NCBI GenBank assembly: GCA_027577415.1
Contig: JANBQS010000224.1
Coordinates: 1 to 25,637, forward strand
Origin: Coemansia sp. RSA 922
Taxonomy: Eukaryota > Kickxellomycota > Kickxellomycetes > Kickxellales > Kickxellaceae
DNA: 25,637 bases
Direction of reading: 5' to 3'
The notes under the pieces are model-generated. The model was not told the DNA's origin. It did no database searches and saw only the letters and a list, made by a program, of their open reading frames with translations. A program made the position numbers and the translations under genes. Shown in pieces: positions 16,876 through 25,637 of this stretch. Positions within the stretch are counted from its first letter, which is position 1, and each line of letters starts with the position of its first letter.

Positions 16876-17029
16876 GATAGAAGGTCGCCAACGCTTCTTT
16901 CCTAAATCAGACTAATGCGCTTGTGATAGAAGAAAATTGTTTCTAGAGGCATACTACTCCTTTCTATCGCAAACGATCGCCTGCATGCACATGTTCCGCC
17001 ATTGTCTAATCACCCTATCACAGGCATCT
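16876..17029. promoter_or_regulatory. GATA-factor site cluster upstream of the peptide transporter
   Basis: GATAR cores lie at 16876-16880, 16925-16929, 16974-16978 (minus) and 17025-17029 (minus), at a regular spacing of about 50 bp and just upstream of the TATA box at 17170. Two more lie further upstream (16276-16280 minus, 16713-16717), each adjoining or overlapping a CCGCTAG motif. Fungal nitrogen-regulating GATA factors such as AreA/NIT2 act through such sites, and peptide transporters are known targets of nitrogen control. Confidence 0.35.
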
Positions 17030-17169
17030 TGCCGGCTACTTTGTGGAGAAGGGAGAGAAAAAAATGAAGCAAGGCAAATGCCGAACATGACAAGTGACCA
17101 CCGCCACCATGTACGTCCACCGCCACGCATGTCCTTCGCCAGGCCTGGCCGCGGGCGCAATTACCTGGA

Positions 17170-17177
17170 TATAAAAG
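17170..17177 (+). promoter_or_regulatory. TATA box of the peptide transporter gene
   Basis: The sequence TATAAAAG is followed by AGGGGGCAG and then a CT-rich segment (CTTTTCTTTTATCTGCG), with the ATG at 17271. The TATA-to-ATG distance of about 100 bp suits a short fungal leader. Confidence 0.7.
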
Positions 17178-17270
17178 AGGGGGCAGTCACATCTCCAAGC
17201 ACAATCTTTTCTTTTATCTGCGCCCTCCCATCTCTTCATTTTTTTTTATACTTGTACTAACATTTTAGCA

Positions 17271-18980
17271 ATGTCATCTGCTTCTATAAAACAGGGTGTC
17301 AAAGTTAATACAGAGGCGCACCACCTTGATCATGACGGGGATATTCTTCAAGAGGGCGAGCGCTGGGCAACTGAGGAGGACATGTCGACACTGCGTCGCG
17401 TAGCTGACAAGATTCCTACCGCTGCCTACTTTGTTGTGCTAACCGAGTTCTGCGAACGCTTTACGTACTATGGCATCACCGGTCCCTTCCAAAACTACAT
17501 CTCCAACGGATACCAAGTGCCAAACTCGCGTCCGGGCGCAATTGACGGCGGGCAGCAAATGGCAACGGGCCTGTCTAACTTCTTTCAGTTCTGGTGCTAC
17601 TTGTGCCCAATCTTGGGTGCAATTATCGCCGATCAATGGCTCGGCAAGTACAAGACCATCCTTTTGTTTTCGCTCGTCTATATCCTTGGTAACCTCGTTC
17701 TGACGCTCACGGCTCTTCCCGTATCTATCCGCGCTGGCGGCGCGCTGCCTGGTATGATTATCGCCATGATAACGATTGGACTAGGCACGGGCGGTATCAA
17801 GGCCAACGTCTCGCCGATGGTCGCTGAGCAGTACTCACGCTTCCGTCCATTCGTGCGCAAACTCAAGAGCGGCAAGGAGGTCCTTGTCGACCGTGAGCTG
17901 ACCATACAGTCTATTTTCTCGTGGTTCTATTGGGCAATTAACGTCGGCGGCTTGTCTGCAATTGCTACGACGGAGCTAGAGGCCAATGTGGACTTTTGGG
18001 CGGCGTACCTGCTACCTACGCTCATGTTTGTTGCCTGTATCTTTGTGTTCTGGCTCGGACGCAGCAGATATATCTTGTCAAAGCCCACGGGCTCAATTGT
18101 TGTCAAGGCATATCGCACTGGTCGGGCTTGACTTCGCAACTACCGCTTGGCAAAGAAGGAGAACCGCCTGGTCATGAACGAGAACGGCAAAAAGGTCAGC
18201 TGGATTGACTATGCCAAGCCGTCGCTCGCCACTGACTCCTCTTCTATGGACTGGGACGACAGGTTCGTTGATGAGCTGCGTACTGCTATCCGTTCGTGCA
18301 AGATTTTCCTCTGCTACCCGATCTTTTGGCTGTGCTATGGCCAGATTTCGAACAATCTCATCTCGCAGTCGGGACAGATGAACACGGGCGGCGTACCCAA
18401 CGACATTATGCAAAATATCGACCCGCTCTGTATCATCATCCTCATTCCCATTTTTGACTTGCTCATCTACCCCGGCTTCCGCAGATGTGGCCTCGAGTTG
18501 CGCCCTGTTACTCGTATCACTATCGGATTCTTGGTCGCTGCTTTGGCTATGGCTTATGCGGCTATCATCCAGCATCTCGTCTATACTACTGGGCCATACT
18601 ATACGCACCCCGGAGAGGGCGAGAACGGTTTCAATGACATCTCGGCAGGACTTCAGGTGCCAGCGTATATCCTAATCGCAATTGCTGAAATCTTTGCGTC
18701 GGTTACTGGTCTCGAGTATGCGTACAAGCAGGCACCAGAGTCGATGAAGTCCATTGTCATGTCGATTTTCTTGTTCACCAATGCGGGAGGCTCTATTCTG
18801 GCGTTCTGCTTCAACAGTATTGCGGTAAACCCGCATTTGGTCAAGAACTTTGCTATTGTCTCGGGACTGATGGGCGCCTTTACCGTCCTGTTCTTTGTGT
18901 GCTTCCGCCATTACGACCAGAGAGACGCCGAGGAGATCATGGACAAGACGATGTTTGAAAAGCAAACTGACCAGTACTAA
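17271..18980 (+). CDS. ptr2: PTR2-like proton-coupled oligopeptide transporter (POT family), with one in-frame TGA
   Basis: The frame is open from ATG 17271 to TAA 18980 (570 codons including the stop), except for a TGA at 18129-18131, codon 287. POT proteins import di- and tripeptides with protons across the plasma membrane through two six-helix bundles. The N-terminal half has the proton-coupling motif ExxERFxYYG (Glu59, Glu62, Arg63), GTGGIKANVSPMVAEQY and FSWFYWAINVGGL. The C-terminal half has FWLCYGQISNNLISQSGQM and LEYAYKQAPESMKS, typical of helices 7 and 10. The TGA lies in the central cytoplasmic loop between the bundles, after ILSKPTGSIVVKAYRTGRA and before LRNYRLAKKENRL. Reading frame and sequence quality are the same on both sides. 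No credible intron removes the stop: the only nearby GT sites are GTTGTC, GTCAAG and GTCGGG. Either this is a recent null allele, an assembly error, or the stop is read through. A TATA box at 17170 and GATA sites support an intact promoter. Confidence 0.85.
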
Positions 18981-20764
18981 ATGTTATTAAACTTGCAATT
19001 AATGGTCTTTTTTTTTCTTTCTTGAGCACGCTCTACTGTAATACATTAATCTAGCTAGAAGCATTGTGCTCAAATGGCAGCCGACTGCTATTTAGGGCGT
19101 GGGGGAGAGGACTGGGGGGATTGATGATTAAGCATAGCCGTTTTGAAAGTAGACCAATTGGCAAACAATCGGCTAATCCAGTAAACAAGGACATTTAATG
19201 CACAATCGACCACATCAAAATAAAAAAAGTGGCATCTTTTTTGGGCCACAAAGTGAAAATAATGGTGCTGTGAAACACAATTGGCAAGTGTCGGTCTGAG
19301 CAGTAGCAGAGGAAATAGACCGTTAGACTCTTCTTCTCATTTGTTGTTCGGGCATGTTAGCGCTCCACATATGGCCAGGCTGTTGTATTATTCTGCATGT
19401 GAGATGAACATTTCAGTCAACGTCTTTTATGCGAGTTTGTGAACAATGTGGCGAGATCAGATGAATTCGGTCTTTGGCACACCCCGCATTCGACTGGGTC
19501 CACGCAGCAGCGCCTGGGTCCGATATTCCTCAAGGGCGACTCGGACTTGCATTCCGTGCAGTGCATAAAAGACAACAGCAATGCTCAGCTATTCCACCAC
19601 ATGCAGAAAAAGACATTTTTGACCCGCATATCTTTCTGCATTAGTCTGCATTTGCATTTATATAATAACACTACCGTCGCCGCTAGTGATTTCTGTCATC
19701 TCTACTTGTTCGCTCCGTTTTGTCTTCGTCGTTGTCGTCGTCACTGGTGAATTCAAATTCAAATTCGACAAAAACTGCCAGCTCCGCTGCCTCGAACCTG
19801 GACAGCGATCTACGGTCCTCTGCATACTACTACACAAGCAGCAATCCTCGCGCGGACCGGAAATAAAGGAGGGAGGGCGCTCTCAATTGATTTCCACTGT
19901 CTTGTGTACGTTAGCATGCTTATTTTTTTAGCAGCACATTCCTACAAAGGCCTTTGGCGAGCCCCTTGGCTTGTGCATCCCTAATTGCCCCCCATCCCCT
20001 GTTTTTTCGGGTGTGCATTCCCTCTCTTAACCGCAAAGGACTTGCTGCTTTCTAGCTCTCAGATACGCACATAGTTGTAGGCTATCGTAAACAGCTCACA
20101 TCCCCTCTCTCTCTCGCCTTCTTCTGTTTCTGCTTACCTTTTTTCTTGCGTGGACCATCTAGGCTTATTCGTTGTATAGTGGACCTTTTTTCCTGTATCT
20201 ATCACTTTTTTTACTCTCTCTCTATTTATCTCTTATCACTATCACTCGTCTCGCGATTCCTTTGCTTTTTTTTGCTTATCAGCCCTTGACTAGTAAGCAT
20301 CACACACCCCCTTTTCTCCCTGCTCTCACGCATTCTGCTCGCCCTAGCCGTAATGTAAAGCTGTTAACTGCTTGTTTACATTCTTGCGGGGGCCCTCTCT
20401 CCCCCTTTCTTGCCTGTACTTGACTGCCATGTCAGCACTATCCCTGGGTGAGGGGACTTGTACTGGCTCGACTTGGCAATCAAACCCAGACAGGGAAGAA
20501 AAAAATAGATATCAACTCGCAACTCGGCTTTAAAAAAAATTCCCTTCTAGTTTAGCTGTATCGGTTCTAAGCCGAAGTTTTTTTTCTTTCAACCTCCCCC
20601 CTCCCTATCTGTAGGAGCCATCCGTCAGTTAAATCCGCACACCGCCCTTTTCGTCTCCTTTCTTTTTCTTTTCTCTCTCTCTGTCCTCCTCGCGATATCG
20701 GCAACAAAAGATAGTTGGAATAACCACGGTGCTCTCACACAGATTCTCTACACACATAACCACT
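18981..20764. other. Long intergenic region and leader of cdc25
   Basis: About 1.8 kb with no gene I can support. Around 19440-19860 two short frames have coding-like composition: LGPIFLKGDSDLHSVQCIKD in one, and a Ser/Asn-rich run ending NPRADRK-stop in the other. Neither has an in-frame ATG or a recognisable family. From about 20080 onward the sequence is strongly CT-rich (CCCCTCTCTCTCTCGCC; TCTTTTTCTTTTCTCTCTC), which fits a long 5' leader for cdc25. Confidence 0.45.
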
Positions 20765-23064
20765 ATGAACACTGTTGCCACTGACCGACGCTCCTCTTCA
20801 CATATGCGTGGCATGTCCTCGCCGAGCCCGTTCGGTGCCAGTCCTGCACCGCCGCCGTTGCGCAAGCTGCCTTCTACGGCGCCTGCCTCCTCGACGACTT
20901 CATTGCTTCACAGGACAGGTGGCGAGGCGCCTCCTTCGTTCAACTCCTTGTCGTCGGGAAGCTCGCCCATGGCCAGCCTGGTCCAGGATCTCAACAGCAG
21001 CTTGCACCTGGACACATCAACGTCTTCATCACAGTCGCACTCGCGACCGCCAAGTACGCCGAGCAACGGACCGTCCTTTGAGCCGTTTGTCTGTCAGTCT
21101 GCTACATCTCCGTTTGACGCAGCCCGGGGCCAGACCACCCCACTGTTATCAAGATCGCGTAAGCGCCAGATAGAGGACCAGAGCTCGTCTGCCTTAAACA
21201 TGAACTCGCCAACGGCGGCGTTTTGGGCGCGCAAACAACAGCCTGTACGTGGTGCTCGCGGCTCTATGCTTACCCTGAACTCTGCTGGTGCACCTAGCCT
21301 GGCGCTGTTCCGCCGTGAAAGCCTAAACACCGATGATGTAAGTTTATACATGTCATTCTCACGCATTCTGTCAAACTTGCTTGCCTGGCTCAACTTTTTT
21401 AACTGTAAACATTTCATATCCCGCTTGTTGCACCCTGCGTGGCGCATTGTTTTACTTTTTTTTTTATATCTTGCCCTGAGTACTTTCTATTGGCAGAGGG
21501 GACGGGTCCGAACTGTATCTTCCCCCCCTTTTATTGCTGGCGTTTTTTTTTTGCTCCTTCTACTATTGTCGCTTGGAACGGTCAGTTCCCGAGTGGCTGG
21601 CGCTTGTTATTCTTCTTTGGTGCTTTTCTTCTTCTTTTTGGCCCGCCTATATGTATGGCGCAGCTAGCTCAGCCTCGCTCTGTCTCAGCGATTGTTGTAC
21701 ATGTCAGGCTCTCAGCACGCAATTTCCCCTTCCCCCCTACTCCCAGTGTCATGCTTGTTGGGAAATATGCAGTGGGCCTGTACTATTCCTGCTTTATTTT
21801 ACTTTACAACAAACAATGTCATGTGGGCCGCCAATCTAAATATAAACAAACACCGTTATTGTTGACAATAACCTGAATTACGCCTTTCTAATACCGTGTT
21901 ACTATCATTTTTTTATATTCGTAGGACAGCTCATTTGACGATGATGGATCCCTAACTAACCTACCGCGTATGCGCGGATTGGGTTTAAAGAAGCGTACAG
22001 AAGAGCCTGTATTTGATCTTACTCCGTGCCGACCGAATGGCGGTGGCATCAAGCGGGCACGCAGCCAGGTAACGGGTATTGCTGGCGGATTCCAGCCTAT
22101 CTTGGAGGAGCAAGACAGCGACATGGAGATGCTGACAGCTCCGATGCTGACAGCTCCGGTGCTGGCTCCTGTTACCCCAGTACGGGTACCTGCGACTCCA
22201 GTGCGGGCTACGCCCTTGCGGATGCAGCAACAGCAACAGGATAGCGCGTGCTTTAGTCCGTTCACTAGGTCACAACCCGAGTTCCACAAGCTGCCATGTG
22301 TAACGGCTGCTACCGACCCCATTATGCGTATCGAGGCGGAGACAGTCAGTGAGCTACTCACGGGCCGCCGCTATAGCGATCTTTACGACGAGAAGATTGT
22401 TGTCGACTGCCGCTTCCCCTACGAATACGAGGGCGGACATATAGCCGGTGCAGTCAATGCGCCTACCATGGAGGCGCTCGAGAAGCTCTTGCTCGATCGG
22501 CCACGTACTGACAAGCGGGTTGTCGTCGTTTTGCACTGCGAATACTCGCTGCAGCGTGCACCCTCGATGGCTAGCCACCTGCGTCGCCGCGACCGCGAAG
22601 TCAATATGCAGAGGTACCCGTACTTGCATTACCCAGAGATCTATGTATTGAAGGGCGGATACCGTAACTTTTTCAGCTTCCACAAAACGCTGTGTGAGCC
22701 ACAGAGCTACATCGAGATGAACGACGAGGCACATATGACTGACTGTCGTCAGAGAATGCTGCAGTTTAACCGTCAGTTCAAACGCACAAAGTCTATGAAC
22801 GATACGGCATTGTGTCGCTCAAAGTCTATGTCGCGCGCTAATTACTCGACATCTGGGCCGACACCTTCTTTGTTGTCGAAAACTGTTGCTGGATCGAGTG
22901 CCGCTATGTTTATGGCTAACTCGCAGTCCCCTACTAATATGATGGGTCGTACTGCGGCGGCGGCATACTCGTCAACGTCGTTGCCAGCTCGGGCGCGCAG
23001 AATCGGCCGTACACAGAGTGCCAGACCGGGTATCAACCTGATGGACTTTTCTCAATTGAAGTGA
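20765..23064 (+). CDS. cdc25: Cdc25-family M-phase inducer phosphatase, two exons
   Basis: The exons are 20765-21337 and 21925-23064, joined in phase 0 at NTDD|DSSFDDDG, giving 570 residues. Cdc25 removes inhibitory phosphates from Cdk1 Thr14/Tyr15 and triggers mitosis. The N-terminal 310 residues are a Ser/Pro-rich regulatory region with several SP sites (SPSPF, TSPF, NSPTAAF). The rhodanese-like catalytic domain starts near residue 325 with the family signatures VDCRFPYEYEGGHIAGAVN, the CX5R loop HCEYSLQRAP (catalytic Cys396), RYPYLHYPEIYVLKGGYRNF and YIEMND. The loop reads LQRAP where animal Cdc25 has SERGP, but fission-yeast Cdc25 is also variable here, so activity is expected. The C-terminal tail contains RTKSM and RSKSM, possible basophilic-kinase or 14-3-3 sites. 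The start is the ATG at 20765, the first one in this frame. The Msd1-like gene follows 321 bp downstream on the same strand. Confidence 0.92.
21338..21924 (+). other. Intron of cdc25
   Basis: The donor is GATGAT|GTAAGT and the acceptor is TATATTCGTAG|GAC, 587 bp. Like intron 2 of ste20 it is long for a fungus. It is T-rich and has stops in the coding frame. I see no gene inside it. Confidence 0.85.
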
Positions 23065-23385
23065 CTTTCTGTTTATTATTTTTTCTTGCATATTTTTTTG
23101 GTTAGTAACCTGTATTTTGAAACACCCCTTTTTATATCTCAGCATTTGCGACTTATTATTTATAAAACTTTATTATTGGCGATATCCAACATCCATGCTA
23201 CTAAATGGTAAACAAAAATGTAAACAAATTCTTGGATTAACCAGCCACGTGATTGAAATATTTTTATTTGTGCGCCACAATGATAGGGAGGGAAAAAAGT
23301 TGCCTAGCTGGTCTGCTTACTCTAAAATAAATACTCGTTTTTGTTTACTATCTTTTGTCACACTTAATCTCAGTCAATCGTAGCT
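23065..23385. other. Intergenic region between cdc25 and the Msd1-like gene
   Basis: AT-rich, 321 bp. It contains CACGTG at 23245-23250 (an E-box, bHLH site) about 135 bp before the next ATG, and several TTTATAAAA-like stretches around 23159-23168. I see no gene. Confidence 0.45.
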
Positions 23386-25389
23386 ATGTGGGAAAGCAAT
23401 CATAGATACGACGGTGGCAACGGTTACGGCGGAAACATGCAAGGCAATTACGGCGAGTACGATTCGTTCGACTCGCAAAATGACGCACACATGAACGATT
23501 CTGGCCAGGAACACACATACGGCGGGATTCGACAGTTGGTGCAGACGTCGGCGACAAGCGCACGCGAGCATGCTAGTAGCATGAACCCCTATGCCACTCT
23601 ACACGTCATCAACAGGGAGCTCATGGAACTCGGCCTGCCTTCGCCGCTGCTTCTCCCCGAGTTGGCCGAGTACCTGGAGGACAACCAGCGCGTAGTCGAA
23701 TGCCTGGTGGCACTTTTACAGCAGCGCAAGCGAGACCTAGGATTCCGCGAGACAATGGACGATGAGCTGCGTAAGGCTATGGGCGAAGAGGACTTGCTTC
23801 GCTCTACTATCTCACGACTTGAGCGCGAGTTGGATGTGGCGCAACGCGAGGCGGCCATGAACAGAGTCAAGTGGCAAGAGTCTGAGAGACAGCATGGCGA
23901 GACCGAAGCGATGCGAAAGAAACTAGCGGCTGAACTGCGCACGACTCGGTCGAATGCTGCAATGGTCAAGGCGCAGTTTATGCAGGACGGCAAGAAGCGT
24001 GAGCAAGAGTCTATCAAGCTGAAAGATCGGCTACAGAAACTTATTACCGACAAGCACCGGGCGTGCAAGGTCCATGTAGAGCTGGCCAACCCGCTAGAGC
24101 GCGATCGTAGTGGGCGGCCAATGGATGCTGCTACTCGTGACCAGAAGCTCAGGGATGACTTGCTGAAGCGGTATCACGCCGATGAGATGAGATTGCTTGA
24201 GCGTGTCAGAGAGCTCGAGGATCTGCTGAGGCGGCTGGAGGCTGCGCTGGCAAATCTTCGCGACGAGATGAGCCCGGGAATGGCTGTGGACTCTGACGAG
24301 TCTGTTGTGGTTGGAGGGAATGCGACTCAGGCGCTGGCGCTTGTCGATACGATCCGGTTCGGATACCGCCAGGCACGCGCTGCCAAACCCGCGCCGGCTG
24401 TGGACCCGGTGGAGATTGAGCGGCGTGACCGGCAGATCAGCGAGCTCAAGCAGGAGATTGCAGAGCTGCGTGAGGACCTGGAAAAGATGCGCTCGCTGCT
24501 AGAGGAGCAGAAGCGGGTGATGAACATGGCGGCGAGTGCGACATTCAAAGAGCCTCTTATGGAGATGTCATTCTCGGAGATGTCGCTGGAGCAGGTGGAG
24601 GCTGAGCGCGAGGCGCTGCGGCGCGAGAAGCGGCAGCTGGAGGAGGAGCGGCGCCGATTCACCGACGCGGCCATTGAGCTTGGCAATGAGCGCAGCGAGC
24701 TTCAGCGCGAGCGGCAAGAGCTCGAGTCCAGAAGGACGGCGCAGGGTACTGCCGAACTGCTGGAGGGCCTGCCGCCTACGCCACAGTGGATGCGTGGGTT
24801 GGACCAGACGCAGGCGACTCCGCTGCTGCTGAACCAGCTCAGATCCATGTACCAAGGCACGCCTACGAACGAGCTTTTGGCCAGCATGTGCTTTGCTGCG
24901 GCGGCGGCGGCGCAGAGCCCCCACGCTGGCGGGTCTTCAAAGTCGCCTGAGGAAGAGTTCCCGGAAATCGATGCGGCCGACCAGCAGCTGCTGTCGCCTC
25001 AGCGGCCTGCGGCGACTGGTGCGCGCCTTCGGGGCTCAAATGCGGCAGCGCAGAAGACGCCGGTTCGCACGCCTGTCGATGTGCGCTCGGCCCGGGCGCC
25101 CCGCGTGTGCACACGCCCAGGGTGCGCCGCGCATGCTCCGCACTCTCACGACGATGCGACGCCTGCGATGGAGCTGAAGCCGCCTGTGCCGAGGTTCCGC
25201 AGGCAAGAGTCGTCGCCGGCATCGCGCTCGCCATCGCGCCAGGAGCCGTCGCTGACGGCCTCGTCTCGCTCGCTGCAGCGCCGCCCACTCAACAATGGCT
25301 CGACTAGGCCACCCACAGCTGCTGGCAACTCGGCATCATCGTCGTCTCTGGGTTCTGCTCGCTCCCATGCCGCCAACATATTCAAGTGA
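23386..25389 (+). CDS. Msd1/SSX2IP-like (ADIP domain) spindle-pole coiled-coil protein
   Basis: A single exon encodes 667 residues. After a Gly/Asn/Asp-rich start, the ADIP-type domain begins near residue 70 (LHVINRELMELGLPSPL, then VVECLVALLQQRKRDL) and passes into a long coiled coil (about 120-300) with a second one at about 340-465. The rest is Ser/Pro/Arg-rich and disordered. In fission yeast Msd1 and in vertebrates SSX2IP, this family anchors microtubule minus ends at spindle poles, with Wdr8 as partner. Family identification rests on the N-terminal domain pattern and coiled-coil layout. Coiled coils alone would be weak evidence, so another centrosomal coiled-coil protein remains possible. 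An unusual Cys/His cluster (C-x4-C-x2-H-x2-H-x-H, residues 575-588) sits in the disordered tail. The start is the first ATG after the E-box and leader. Two TTC AAG TGA-type ends in this region show that TGA does serve as a stop here. Confidence 0.72.
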   Translation: MWESNHRYDGGNGYGGNMQGNYGEYDSFDSQNDAHMNDSGQEHTYGGIRQLVQTSATSAREHASSMNPYATLHVINRELMELGLPSPLLLPELAEYLEDNQRVVECLVALLQQRKRDLGFRETMDDELRKAMGEEDLLRSTISRLERELDVAQREAAMNRVKWQESERQHGETEAMRKKLAAELRTTRSNAAMVKAQFMQDGKKREQESIKLKDRLQKLITDKHRACKVHVELANPLERDRSGRPMDAATRDQKLRDDLLKRYHADEMRLLERVRELEDLLRRLEAALANLRDEMSPGMAVDSDESVVVGGNATQALALVDTIRFGYRQARAAKPAPAVDPVEIERRDRQISELKQEIAELREDLEKMRSLLEEQKRVMNMAASATFKEPLMEMSFSEMSLEQVEAEREALRREKRQLEEERRRFTDAAIELGNERSELQRERQELESRRTAQGTAELLEGLPPTPQWMRGLDQTQATPLLLNQLRSMYQGTPTNELLASMCFAAAAAAQSPHAGGSSKSPEEEFPEIDAADQQLLSPQRPAATGARLRGSNAAAQKTPVRTPVDVRSARAPRVCTRPGCAAHAPHSHDDATPAMELKPPVPRFRRQESSPASRSPSRQEPSLTASSRSLQRRPLNNGSTRPPTAAGNSASSSSLGSARSHAANIFK

Positions 25390-25567
25390 CCACGTGGTTG
25401 TCACTTTTTTATTTGTCAGGCACAACAGACTTTTGATGGGGATGCTTGGCATGCGACATGTTACACTTTTTCTGGCTTGGCAACTTTTTTCCTTCTGCTT
25501 GTCTTTTTTCTTTTTTCTTTTCAATACTCATTTTGTATACGCTCTTATTTTCTCAATTATTTAAATC

Positions 25568-25637
25568 ATGTTCAAGGTTCCTAATCCCTACGATGACCTC
25601 GTCAAGAAGACGACTAGCGAAATGCTGACTGCCGAGA
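25568..25637 (+). CDS. hse1: Hse1/STAM-like VHS-domain protein (5' end only)
   Basis: The first 23 codons read MFKVPNPYDDLVKK followed by TTSEMLTAE, then the window ends. This matches the start of STAM/Hse1 VHS domains, which begin with NPF/NPY, a charged stretch and TSEMxTAE. Hse1 pairs with Vps27 in ESCRT-0 and sorts ubiquitinated cargo on endosomes. With so little sequence, another VHS protein (Vps27, GGA) cannot be ruled out, but the NPYDDLVKKTTSEM spacing is best for Hse1. It lies 178 bp after the Msd1-like stop on the same strand. Confidence 0.6.
   Translation, partial: MFKVPNPYDDLVKKTTSEMLTAE

Larger units (their letters stand above)
15492..17169. other. Intergenic region between the orphan gene and the peptide transporter
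   Basis: About 1.7 kb without a convincing gene. From left to right it holds the orphan gene's upstream flank, three ATF/CRE-like sites (15726-15852), direct repeat copy B (16037-16083), and a TATAAAAG-like box at 16102, 68 bp beyond the one in copy B. A less AT-rich stretch from 16280 has several GATA cores and three CCGCTA motifs and probably acts as the transporter's regulatory region. Short frames at 15566, 15816 and 16081 show no family resemblance. Confidence 0.5.

Noticed and set aside
11715..18131. TGA reassigned to Trp in this genome
   Set aside because: TGA terminates cdc25 and the Msd1-like gene at sensible places, and Trp is encoded by TGG throughout. The two interruptions are better explained locally.
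18080..18160. An intron removing the TGA in the transporter
   Set aside because: Available GT sites (GTTGTC, GTCAAG, GTCGGG) do not resemble the GTAAGT, GTACGC and GTACGT donors used elsewhere here, and the shortest option would be about 35 nt.
22534..22563. Altered active-site loop in Cdc25 (LQRAP instead of SERGP) as a sign of inactivity
   Set aside because: The CX5R Cys and Arg are intact, and other fungal Cdc25 proteins vary at the same positions.
1..25637. CRISPR arrays, bacterial operons, insertion sequences or phage genes
   Set aside because: No spaced direct-repeat arrays, transposase or integrase motifs are present, and the genes are eukaryotic with introns.

Overview
The window is nuclear DNA from a filamentous fungus. 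The genes are eukaryotic and mostly intron-poor. They have TATAAAAG-type core promoters and pyrimidine-rich leaders, and the introns start GTAAGT, GTACGC or GTACGT and end TAG. The protein set is fungal: a Ste20/PAK kinase, a Cdc25 phosphatase, a PTR2-type peptide transporter, an Msd1-like spindle-pole protein and an Hse1-like VHS protein. A full-length animal-type BRWD/PHIP WD40-bromodomain protein, together with a relic of an F-box-like family I associate with Coemansia and its relatives, points to an early-diverging lineage, most likely Kickxellomycotina. This placement is inference; no rRNA or marker gene is present.

Layout. Positions 1-67 hold the lysine-rich tail of an upstream gene. 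A 118-residue orphan ORF with its own TATA box follows (534-890). A large minus-strand gene for a BRWD/PHIP-like chromatin reader fills 1212-6074, with a probable first exon near 6727. It shares a 0.9 kb divergent promoter region with a plus-strand Ste20/PAK kinase gene (7630-11235, three exons, CRIB domain split by an intron). Positions 11571-17270 form an accessory pocket: a broken F-box-like gene, a BAHD acyltransferase, and a 202-residue orphan protein ending in four 20-residue repeats, which lies between two 47-bp direct repeats. A PTR2-like transporter (17271-18980) has one in-frame TGA in the middle. After a long CT-rich leader come Cdc25 (20765-23064, one 587-bp intron), an Msd1/SSX2IP-like coiled-coil protein (23386-25389) and the first 23 codons of an Hse1/STAM-like gene.

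How the genes relate. Ste20 (signalling and polarity), Cdc25 (CDK activation at mitosis), Msd1-like (microtubule minus-end anchoring), BRWD-like (chromatin reading) and Hse1-like (endosomal sorting) are conserved cellular genes. No operon-like logic is seen. The material between Ste20 and the transporter is lineage-specific and partly decaying.

Most notable points: the orphan protein with an exact 60-bp internal period, flanked by direct repeats; two otherwise well-kept genes interrupted by TGA; a BRWD-like protein with only one bromodomain and an unusual 5' gene structure; and a retained Gbeta-docking motif at the Ste20 C-terminus.
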